Assembly: GCA_903938955.1 (NCBI GenBank) | Contig: CAJAFJ010000391.1 | Span: 1 to 7,691 of the forward strand | DNA from: an uncultured beta proteobacterium | GTDB lineage: Bacteria; Pseudomonadota; Gammaproteobacteria; Burkholderiales; Burkholderiaceae | DNA length: 7,691 nt | Direction: 5' to 3' | Shown here: positions 1 through 5,811 of the stretch, in pieces | How positions within the stretch are numbered: the stretch's first letter is position 1 | Layout of the letters: every line of letters begins with the position of its first letter | Notes under the pieces: model-generated | Database searches by the model: none | What the model was told of the DNA's origin: nothing | The model's input: only the letters and a program-made list of their open reading frames with translations | Translations under genes and position numbers: made by a program

Positions 1-1152
1 AGCGAGAGCACGGCGCCGCGCTGGCTGGTGCTGGCCACCCGGCAAATCTCGGCCCGCCCGGCCTTTGCCGTGGTGCAGGTCAGCGCGCTGGCCGTCGGGC
101 TGCTGGCGCTGGTGCTGCTGGTTCTATTGCGCACCGACCTTATCAGCAGTTGGCGCCAGGCCACGCCAGCCGATGCGCCGAATCGCTTTGTCATCAACGT
201 CATGCCCGAGCAGGGCGAGGCCTTTACCCAGGCGCTACGCGATGCGGGCGTTGCCAAGTTTGACTGGTATCCGATGATTCGCGGCCGCCTGGTCGCGGTC
301 AACGACAAGTCGGTCACGCCAGACGACTACGCGGATGACCGCGCCAAGCGCCTGGTGGATCGCGAGTTCAACCTGTCCAACAGCGCGGTCAAACCAGCAC
401 AAAACGCGCTGGTCGCCGGGCGCTGGCTTGAGGAAGAGGCGGGCGCCATCAGCGTGGAAGAAGGCATTGCCAAAACGCTCGGTTTGAAGTTGGGCGATAG
501 TCTGCGCTTTGACGTGGGCGGGGTGCAGACGGACGCCAAAATTACCTCCCTGCGCAAGGTGGACTGGGGCTCAATGCGGGCCAACTTCTTTGTCATGTAC
601 CCGGTCGGCACCCTGGCCAATGTGCCCGCCACCTATATGAGTGCGTTCAAGGCGCCTGCCACGCCCGGTTTCGATAACGCGCTGGTGCGCCATTTCCCCA
701 ACATCACCAGCGTCGACATGACCAGCACGCTGGCTCAAATTCAGCGCGTGCTCGACCAGGTGATTGGCGCGGTGGAGTTCCTGTTTGGCTTCACGCTGGC
801 CGCCGGGCTGGTGGTGTTGTTTGCCGCCGTCACCGCCACCCGCGAAGAGCGCGCCCGCGAGTTCGCCATCATGCGGGCCGTGGGGGCGCAAAGCAGCCTG
901 CTGCGCCAGGTGCAGCGCGCCGAGTTGATGGGCGTGGGCCTGCTGGCCGGCTTTTTGGCCTCGGTGGTGGCGACCGCGCTGGGCTGGGCGCTGGCCAAGT
1001 ACGTGTTCGATTTTGAATGGAGCGTCTCGCTCTGGGTGCCTTTGGCGGGCGCGCTCAGCGGTGCGCTGCTGGCGCTGGCCGCTGGCTGGTGGGGGTTGCG
1101 CGACGTGCTGCGCCGCCCGGTGGTGGAGACGCTGCGGCGGGCGGCGCAGTAA
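1..1152 (+). CDS. FtsX/YbbP-type ABC transporter permease, C-terminal part (5' end outside window)
   Basis: The frame is open from the first base of the window, so the 383 visible residues are the C-terminal part of a longer protein. A transmembrane helix lies at visible residues about 23-43. It is followed by a roughly 210-residue soluble region that would be periplasmic. Three further hydrophobic segments follow at about 258-280, 308-335 and 342-366. The segment REERAREFAIMRAVGA after the second helix is the typical FtsX/MacB coupling region contacting the ATPase. The protein ends in a basic RRPVVETLRRAAQ tail. This layout fits the second half of large duplicated permeases of the YbbP kind, which work with a YbbA/LolD-type ATPase on lipids, lipoproteins or exported compounds. 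The substrate cannot be read from the sequence. A GTG at 28 is only an internal codon. No hairpin terminator is visible after the stop. Confidence 0.85.
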   Translation, partial: SESTAPRWLVLATRQISARPAFAVVQVSALAVGLLALVLLVLLRTDLISSWRQATPADAPNRFVINVMPEQGEAFTQALRDAGVAKFDWYPMIRGRLVAVNDKSVTPDDYADDRAKRLVDREFNLSNSAVKPAQNALVAGRWLEEEAGAISVEEGIAKTLGLKLGDSLRFDVGGVQTDAKITSLRKVDWGSMRANFFVMYPVGTLANVPATYMSAFKAPATPGFDNALVRHFPNITSVDMTSTLAQIQRVLDQVIGAVEFLFGFTLAAGLVVLFAAVTATREERAREFAIMRAVGAQSSLLRQVQRAELMGVGLLAGFLASVVATALGWALAKYVFDFEWSVSLWVPLAGALSGALLALAAGWWGLRDVLRRPVVETLRRAAQ

Positions 1153-1158
1153 AGTGGG

Positions 1159-1186
1159 TTGACTCAACGTTTGTATGACATACACT
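1159..1186 (+). promoter_or_regulatory. Candidate promoter of the toxin-antitoxin operon
   Basis: TTGACT (1159-1164) and TACACT (1181-1186) are separated by 16 bp and resemble sigma-70 -35 and -10 boxes. A second -10-like TAAAAT lies at 1189-1194, but without a well-placed -35. The spacing to the antitoxin start at 1217 suits a short leader. The assignment is by eye only. Confidence 0.45.
1172..1184. promoter_or_regulatory. Operator-like palindrome for antitoxin autoregulation
   Basis: TGTATGACATACA is a perfect inverted repeat of two 6-bp arms around one central A. It overlaps the candidate -10 box and lies 32 bp upstream of the antitoxin start. Ribbon-helix-helix antitoxins usually repress their own operon by binding short palindromes in this position. 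That the encoded antitoxin binds here is an inference. Confidence 0.55.
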
Positions 1187-1202
1187 TTTAAAATATTACG
1201 CT

Positions 1203-1207
1203 AGGAG
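1203..1207 (+). promoter_or_regulatory. Ribosome binding site of the antitoxin gene
   Basis: AGGAG lies 9 bp before the ATG at 1217. It is a strong Shine-Dalgarno match and fixes the antitoxin start. The toxin gene has no comparable site. Confidence 0.75.
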
Positions 1208-1216
1208 TAAATCATC

Positions 1217-1459
1217 ATGAACACCGTTGAAAAAATCCTGAATGTGCGCCTGCCCGCTGACTTGCATGGGCAGCTTGAACAACTGGTGCAAGCAACCGGG
1301 CGCACCAAGAGTTTTCTCACTGTCGAGGCGCTTAAAAGTTATGTCAGCCAGGAGCAATGGCAGATTGCCGACATCCAGGCGGGCTTACAGGAAGCAGACC
1401 GGAGTGAATTCGCCACAGTGGAAGAAGTGAGTGCCGTTTTTGCCAAATACGGTCACTGA
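1217..1459 (+). CDS. Ribbon-helix-helix (CopG/ParD/RelB-type) antitoxin
   Basis: This 80-residue protein has a typical N-terminal ribbon-helix-helix DNA-binding fold. The beta strand is ILNVRLP (about residues 7-13), helix A is about 14-27 (ADLHGQLEQLVQAT), and helix B is about 30-44 after the GRTKS turn. The acidic C-terminal half (QWQIADIQAGLQEADRSEFATVEEVSAVFAKYG) is the part expected to wrap around and neutralise the toxin. Small size, an immediately following RelE/ParE-fold gene and an upstream palindrome all support an antitoxin. It should repress its own operon alone or in complex with the toxin. The start is set by AGGAG at 1203-1207. The stop lies 2 bp before the toxin ATG, which suggests translational coupling. 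The exact subfamily (ParD versus RelB/CopG-like) cannot be settled by eye. Confidence 0.88.
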   Translation: MNTVEKILNVRLPADLHGQLEQLVQATGRTKSFLTVEALKSYVSQEQWQIADIQAGLQEADRSEFATVEEVSAVFAKYGH

Positions 1460-1461
1460 GC

Positions 1462-1752
1462 ATGGATGTCCGCTGGACCCGCAAGGCGCTTGAAAATCTG
1501 GACGCGATTGCGGCCTACATTGCACGCGACAATCCCATTCGAGCCGGTTCATTCGTTGGCGAAATCAAGGAAAAAACGATTCTTCTGGCCAGGTTTCCCG
1601 CCATGGGTCGCCCTGGTCGGGTGCCTGGCACGCGCGAACTGGTGGTGCATGAGAATTACGTGGTGCCCTATCGCGTTAAAGACGATGTGGTGCAAATACT
1701 GCGCATCCAGCATGTCGCCCGGCTCTGGCCGCAGCGGTTTCAGGGTGATTGA
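1462..1752 (+). CDS. RelE/ParE superfamily toxin
   Basis: The 96-residue product has the layout of the RelE/ParE fold. The N-terminal strand is VRWTRKALENLDAIAAYI, followed by two helices covering about residues 7-44. A basic turn RFPAMGRPGRVPGTRELVV (44-62) leads to the C-terminal beta strands NYVVPYRVKDDVVQILRIQHVARLWP (65-90). The YRV...ILRIQHVARLWP ending is typical of ParE/StbE-type members. ParE toxins inhibit gyrase and RelE toxins cleave mRNA on the ribosome. This sequence resembles ParE/StbE more than classical RelE, but the target is not decided by sequence alone. The ATG follows the antitoxin stop after 2 bp with no clear ribosome binding site, so its translation probably depends on the antitoxin gene. 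The stop codon abuts the repeat element downstream. Confidence 0.87.
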   Translation: MDVRWTRKALENLDAIAAYIARDNPIRAGSFVGEIKEKTILLARFPAMGRPGRVPGTRELVVHENYVVPYRVKDDVVQILRIQHVARLWPQRFQGD

Positions 1753-1815
1753 ATTGCTATATTTTTAATAGCTTCTAGCGAATGTAATACGGGCTCTAGA
1801 GGCCTATTCATTATA
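1753..1815. repeat. Comamonadaceae-type intergenic repeat with two hairpins
   Basis: The element begins directly after the toxin stop codon. Hairpin A pairs GCTAT (1756-1760) with ATAGC (1768-1772) around a 7-base loop. Hairpin B pairs GCTTCTAG (1771-1778) with CTAGAGGC (1796-1803), giving 8 bp with one G-U, around a 17-base loop. The two hairpins share bases 1771-1772, so both cannot form completely at once. The string ATTGCTATATTTTTAATAGC followed by CTAGCG...CTCTAGAGGCCTATT resembles a short element I recall as frequent between genes in Acidovorax, Polaromonas and Rhodoferax. That recollection was not checked. There is no run of T after hairpin B, so it is not a classical intrinsic terminator. 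Confidence 0.6.
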
Positions 1816-1908
1816 AATTTTCGTGCCCACCTCATCAAATCAGGACGCCGACGGTGGCGTTGTTAAATGAAGATAATTGCGTCTTAAATTTTCACCTGCA
1901 AGTAAATT
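1816..1908. other. AT-rich spacer before the nitroreductase gene
   Basis: This stretch should carry the nitroreductase promoter and leader. TTGTTA (1860-1865) and TTAAAT (1884-1889), 18 bp apart, form only a weak sigma-70-like pair. The bases before the TTG at 1909 show no purine-rich ribosome binding site. Nothing else is recognised. Confidence 0.35.
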
Positions 1909-2592
1909 TTGACATCCTCCGTTTCAGACGACTTTTCCCAGTTGGTCACAGACCGTCAATCGGTCCGTGCCTATCTGCCAACACAGGTGCCGGACAGTCT
2001 GTTGCAACAAGTGGTGATGAGTGCCCGCCAGGCACCTAGCGGCTCGAATCTGCAGCCGGGCTGCTTTCTGTCGATTCAGGGCACGGCCAGAGAACAGCTG
2101 TCCAGTAACTTGATTGACGCCTGGCGCCACGGGGTGAAAGAGGTCGAGGACTACGCGTATTTTCCGCAGCCCCTGCCGATGGCGCTGAAGCGTCGTCAGG
2201 CGGCATCGGCCCAGGCGCTGTATGGTGCGCTGGGCATTGCGCGCGAAGACCGGGCCGGTCGAGATGCCCAGTTTGAACGCAACTTCAAATTCTTTGATGC
2301 GCCGGTGGCCTTGGTCATCACGATTCAACGAGATTTCGGCAGCGGGGGTTACCTGGATTTGGGTATGACCATTTATGGCTTGATGCTGGCGGCGCAGTCG
2401 CACGGGCTGGCAAGCTGTGCCATTGGGGCGCTGGCGACTTATCCCAACCTGGTGCGGCGCAGCCTGCAGCTGGACGAGGATTGCGCCATTGTGTGTGGAC
2501 TGGCTTTGGGCTATGCCGACTCGGCGGCGCCAGTGAACCAAACCAAGACGACGCGTTGTGCGTTGGACGACTACTTTCGCGTCATTTGCTGA
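1909..2592 (+). CDS. Nitroreductase-family FMN flavoprotein
   Basis: The 227-residue product fits the NAD(P)H-dependent nitroreductase family, which are FMN-binding homodimers that reduce nitroaromatics, quinones or enoates. The FMN-phosphate motif is DRQSVRAYLP (15-24) and the flavin loop is APSGSNLQPG (42-51). The central part is VALVITIQRDF and YLDLGMTIYGLMLAAQSHGLASCAIGAL (148-175). The typical C-terminal segment is VCGLALGYADSAAPVN (195-210), followed by TTRCALDDYF. In the flavin loop the common QPW is QPG here, which may alter the active site. An in-frame stop at 1903-1905 leaves TTG at 1909 as the first usual start codon. Homology begins within about 15 residues of it, so the protein seems complete, but no ribosome binding site is visible. 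It stands alone on this strand; substrate and link to neighbours are unknown. Confidence 0.85.
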   Translation: MTSSVSDDFSQLVTDRQSVRAYLPTQVPDSLLQQVVMSARQAPSGSNLQPGCFLSIQGTAREQLSSNLIDAWRHGVKEVEDYAYFPQPLPMALKRRQAASAQALYGALGIAREDRAGRDAQFERNFKFFDAPVALVITIQRDFGSGGYLDLGMTIYGLMLAAQSHGLASCAIGALATYPNLVRRSLQLDEDCAIVCGLALGYADSAAPVNQTKTTRCALDDYFRVIC

Positions 2593-2594
2593 GT

Positions 2595-3782
2595 TCAGAG
2601 GCGCTGAACCATGACGGCGGCGCCAATGCCACCGGCCCCCGCCACCGCGACCAGCCCCCGGGCTCCCGTGGCTTCGTCCTGCTGCAAATCAGACAGCAAG
2701 CGCACCAGAGCCATCGCCCCGGAGGCGCCAATCGGGTGGCCCCGTGCCAAGCCACCGCCACGCCGGTTGATGCGTGTCGGGTCGAGGCCCAGGGCCTGGC
2801 AAAAGCTCAATCCCTGAACCGCAAAGGCATCGTGTAACTCGATCACTTGCAAGCCGTCCGCTGAGGACAAACCGGTACGCGCCAGCGCCGCCAGCGCCGC
2901 TTTTTCAGCCGCGATCAAGGGGGTGATTGAATCAACGCCCACGGCGGCAGACGTTACCCATGCTGCCTGTGGCGTCAGCCCCAAGTCCCGGCAGGCCTGT
3001 GGTGTGGCCAGCAATACCAGCGCTGCGCCATCGGCCTTGGCCGAAATCGCCAGCGTGCTGACGGCGCAGTCGGTCTGCGGGTTGGGGTCCGGCCGGGCTG
3101 CGTCTTTCAGGGCCGCCTGCCTGACCGCGACCGGCATGCGCGCCGCGCGCACCAGATCAATCGCGCGCGGATAAGCGTCTTGAAGCAGGCCGTTGACGGG
3201 CACGATCTCAGTCGCCAGCGTGGCGGCATGCGCGATGGCGCGCTGATGACTGAATACCGCGTAGGCGTCTTGTTGCGCGCGGCTGTAGCCGTGCTGCTGC
3301 GCATAGAGTGCGGCGGACAGCAGCAAGTCCGGGTCGCGCGCCGGGTCGGGGGCAAAGGCAGGTTTGTCGTAGGGAATGGCCGGGTCGCCCTCGCGCATCG
3401 GGCGCACTTGCCGGATCGGCGACCGGCTCCAGGCTTCCACCCCGCCCGCAATGACGACCGAGGCCTGACCGGATGCCAGCAAACCGACCGCCATCGAGAC
3501 CGCGTCAAGCCCGGAGCAGCACTGGGTATCGACCGAGAAAGCAGCACAGCGCTCGGGCAGGCCGGCGGCCAGCGCCAGCATGCGCGCCGGATTACCACCC
3601 GCGCCCAAGGCATTGCCGAGCACCACCGCATCCACGGCCTGCGGGCTGATGCCCGCGCGCGCCAGCAAGGCCCGTACCACCGGCGCGGCGATGTCGTGCG
3701 GCTGCAGCGTGTGAAACGCGCCGCCGTGGGGCGCCACGGCGCTGCGCGCCCAGGCGGCGATCAGCGCAACGGGGTCAGACAT
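2595..3782 (-). CDS. Divergent thiolase, YhfS-like, last gene of the biotin-transport operon
   Basis: The 395-residue product has the size and fold landmarks of thiolases, which form or cleave 3-ketoacyl-CoA. The nucleophile motif is VDTQCCSGLDAV with Cys88, and a second cysteine (Cys89) stands where Gly is usual. The catalytic His349 lies in RGGGLARGHPIGASG. Two active-site positions deviate. NEAF is replaced by HDAF (317-320), as in SCP2-type thiolases, and the C-terminal acid/base Cys of the CxGGGMG motif is Ala381 (AGAGGIG, 381-387). Claisen chemistry as in classical acetyl-CoA acetyltransferases is therefore uncertain. The ATG at 3782 is preceded by GAGG (plus-strand 3790-3793) at 7-bp spacing. 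The frame stays open upstream to 4190, but that part lies inside the ligase gene. It overlaps the ligase by 22 bp. The context matches B. subtilis yhfU(bioY)-yhfT-yhfS. Confidence 0.85.
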   Translation of the reverse strand: MSDPVALIAAWARSAVAPHGGAFHTLQPHDIAAPVVRALLARAGISPQAVDAVVLGNALGAGGNPARMLALAAGLPERCAAFSVDTQCCSGLDAVSMAVGLLASGQASVVIAGGVEAWSRSPIRQVRPMREGDPAIPYDKPAFAPDPARDPDLLLSAALYAQQHGYSRAQQDAYAVFSHQRAIAHAATLATEIVPVNGLLQDAYPRAIDLVRAARMPVAVRQAALKDAARPDPNPQTDCAVSTLAISAKADGAALVLLATPQACRDLGLTPQAAWVTSAAVGVDSITPLIAAEKAALAALARTGLSSADGLQVIELHDAFAVQGLSFCQALGLDPTRINRRGGGLARGHPIGASGAMALVRLLSDLQQDEATGARGLVAVAGAGGIGAAVMVQRL

Positions 3783-5197
3783 GGCATGTCCTCGGCGGCG
3801 ACGCCGTCCAGATGGCGACGCAGGCGGTGCGCCAGCGCGCGGTGATCGGTCTTGCCGCTGGCGGTCAGGGGCCAGTCGTGGCTCACAAAGTATTGCCGGG
3901 GCGACTTGTAGGCCTCCAGGCTTTGGCGGCACCAGGCGGACAGTTGCAAGGGCGTCGGCAGCGTATCTGCTGGCTTGGGTTTCCATTGAAGGAGGGCAAC
4001 AATTTGCAGACCCCGCAACGGATCGTCCACGCCCTGCACCGAGGCGTTCGCCACCGCCGGATGCGTCGCCAGCACGGTTTCCAGTTCCTCGGGAAACAGG
4101 TTTTTGCCTTTGGTTACCAGCATGCGGTTTTGCCGCCCCGCCAGACACAGCCGTCCCTGCGCGTCCAGATAGCCCAGGTCGCGCACACACAACCAGTCGC
4201 CATCGCGCAGGGCGGCGGTGTCGTCATCGGCGCCGCCGACGTAGTCCAGGAATAACATCGGGCTGCGCACGTAGATCAAGCCGACGCCGTCGCTGTCCGG
4301 GTCACGAATTTGCAGCTCGACGTTGTGGAACGGCCGACCGACCACCGGCGCGGGCGTTGTTGCATCGGAGTCCATCCAGGCGATAAAGCTGGTCTCGGAT
4401 GCGCCGTAAAACTCGATGATCCGGGCGCTGGGGAAGAGGGCACGAAGCTCGGGGGTGCGGGCGCGAATCCAGCGCGAGCCGCTGACCAGGATCAGCTGCA
4501 CGGCTTCAATCGGCGCTTGGCCCCGGTGTTTGGCCACCTCCAGCATCAACATCAGCTGGCTGGGCACGGCGACCAGGCACGGGGTGAGGCCGCTGCGCAA
4601 AGTGTCGAGCACACCGGCCGCCGAAAAACGTTCTTGCAACACCACGCCCCCGCCACTCCACAGTCCCAGCAGCATGCCGAATAAAAAGAGCGAGTGTGCG
4701 TCGCTGCCGGGGGCCAGGATGCAACTGCTGGCGTGGGGCCCGAACGCCTCCAGGCAGGCCTGAAAGCTGCGGGTCCAGGATTGGTGGTGGCGTGCGTAAC
4801 CTTTGGGGGTGCCGGTGCTGCCGGAGGTGTAGCCGACATAAAAAGGCGAGGTCGGCTGCGGTGCGGCCAGGTCGACCGCCGCAGCTGACAAGTTCGCCAG
4901 CACCGCCTGGCGCACCGGGGGCGGCCAGTCCGCATCGCCCACCGCCGCACAGCGGCCGCTGGCAATGATGCCCAGAAAATCCACCAGCCGGTCGGCTATC
5001 GGCAAGGCCTCGTTGACCAGCAGGGTGGCGGGGGCGTGTGCCTGAATGAGGCGGTTGGCACGCCGCGTGACGGCGTCATGTAATTGGGCAAAGGTGAGGG
5101 TCTGCTGGCCATGGCGCAGGGCCACAGCGTCAGCCCGGGAACGGGCCCACTCGGCCAGCGGCGCATGGACCAGGTCAGCGCGCTGGCCCGGGTTCAT
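3761..5197 (-). CDS. Acyl-CoA ligase (AMP-forming), YhfT-like, coupled to bioY
   Basis: The 478-residue product belongs to the ANL adenylate-forming superfamily. The N-terminal domain has the ATP loop YTSGSTGTPKG (123-133) and the adenine motif EFYGASET (262-269). The hinge is VRDLGYLDAQGRL (338-350) with Asp340 as the ribose ligand. The small C-terminal domain has GRQNRMLVTKGKNLFPEELE (354-373) and the catalytic lysine Lys449 in PLTASGKTDHR. All motifs needed for activating an acid to acyl-AMP and acyl-CoA are present. At 478 residues it is shorter than many fatty-acyl-CoA ligases (500-560) and close to what I recall for B. subtilis YhfT. The ATG at 5197 overlaps the bioY stop as ATGA; the frame extends 26 codons further into bioY, which I reject as the start. 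The acid substrate is unknown; operon position suggests a biotin-related acid. Confidence 0.87.
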   Translation of the reverse strand: MNPGQRADLVHAPLAEWARSRADAVALRHGQQTLTFAQLHDAVTRRANRLIQAHAPATLLVNEALPIADRLVDFLGIIASGRCAAVGDADWPPPVRQAVLANLSAAAVDLAAPQPTSPFYVGYTSGSTGTPKGYARHHQSWTRSFQACLEAFGPHASSCILAPGSDAHSLFLFGMLLGLWSGGGVVLQERFSAAGVLDTLRSGLTPCLVAVPSQLMLMLEVAKHRGQAPIEAVQLILVSGSRWIRARTPELRALFPSARIIEFYGASETSFIAWMDSDATTPAPVVGRPFHNVELQIRDPDSDGVGLIYVRSPMLFLDYVGGADDDTAALRDGDWLCVRDLGYLDAQGRLCLAGRQNRMLVTKGKNLFPEELETVLATHPAVANASVQGVDDPLRGLQIVALLQWKPKPADTLPTPLQLSAWCRQSLEAYKSPRQYFVSHDWPLTASGKTDHRALAHRLRRHLDGVAAEDMPCLTPLR

Positions 5198-5811
5198 TTC
5201 AGTGCGCGACCGCCAAAGTGCCAATCCGGCACGCCGCGGGCCACCGTGTGAACCACCATGGCGCACAGGGCGCATTTAATCAAGTCGCCGGGCACAAAGA
5301 CCAGGGTGCCAAAAAATGCCTGTGTCCAGGTCAGGTTGGCCATTTTCACCAGGCCGGCGACGCCAAAAGCATGCACCGTGAGCAAGCCACCCAGGCTGGA
5401 CGCGACGAAGGCACTGAGGGCGGTGCGCTGGGCCGTGGCGCCGGGCAGCATCGACATCAACCAGCCTGTCACCAGCGCGCCAAAGGGCCAGCCGATGAGG
5501 TAACCCGCAGAGGGCGTGAGGAAAACGCCAAACCCGCCCCGGCCACCGGACAGCAGGGGCAGGCCCAGGGCCACAGCGCACAAAAACAGCAGGACGGCTT
5601 GCAGTCCCCTTTTGGGACCCAGCAGGCAGCCTGCCAGCATGACGCCCAGGGTCTGGAGCGTGATCGGCACGCCCAGCGGCAGATCAATTTTGGGGATCAG
5701 GCCCAGCACGGCCATCAGGGCCGCAAACAGGGAGACAAGTGCCAGGGAACGGGAGGATTTCATGGTGAGAGGATGCTCTGTAAAAAGTGGGGCGGCCCTG
5801 TTAAGGGTCAT
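5194..5811 (-). CDS. bioY: BioY, biotin-specific S component of an ECF transporter
   Basis: BioY is the membrane protein that captures biotin for the BioMNY importer. The product has about six hydrophobic segments and strong BioY landmarks. These are LALVSLFAALMAVLGLIPKIDLPLGVPITLQTLGVMLAGCLLGPKRG (23-69), the GGRGGFGVFLTPSAGYLIGW loop (89-108), and the C-terminal VPGDLIKC motif (173-180). I chose the ATG at 5811 because it overlaps the bioN stop as ATGA, giving 205 residues. A second ATG at 5763 would give 189 residues starting MKSSRSLAL and fits the conserved N-terminus just as well. Neither has a clear ribosome binding site. The 3' end overlaps the ligase start by ATGA. BioY can work alone in some bacteria, but here the full module is present. 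Confidence 0.92.
   Translation of the reverse strand: MTLNRAAPLFTEHPLTMKSSRSLALVSLFAALMAVLGLIPKIDLPLGVPITLQTLGVMLAGCLLGPKRGLQAVLLFLCAVALGLPLLSGGRGGFGVFLTPSAGYLIGWPFGALVTGWLMSMLPGATAQRTALSAFVASSLGGLLTVHAFGVAGLVKMANLTWTQAFFGTLVFVPGDLIKCALCAMVVHTVARGVPDWHFGGRALK

Noticed and set aside
571..1185. Minus-strand open frame of 204 codons opposite the permease gene
   Set aside because: Its translation is a His/Gln/Ala/Arg-rich shadow of the permease frame with no domain.
1796..1815. Hairpin B as an intrinsic terminator of the toxin-antitoxin operon
   Set aside because: The stem contains a G-U pair, has a 17-base loop and is not followed by a T-run. It is better explained as part of a repeat element.
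2481..2837. Plus-strand open frame of 118 codons across the nitroreductase and thiolase ends
   Set aside because: It spans the 3' ends of two well-supported genes in other frames, and its composition is that of a high-GC shadow frame.
3783..4190. Upstream extension of the thiolase frame by 136 codons
   Set aside because: It lies entirely inside the ligase gene and its translation has no thiolase-like character. The ATG at 3782 has a good ribosome binding site and fits the family N-terminus.
5604..5618. Hairpin GTCCC-CTTTT-GGGAC resembling a terminator stem
   Set aside because: It lies inside the conserved bioY coding sequence (GPKRG region) and lacks a following T-run on either strand.
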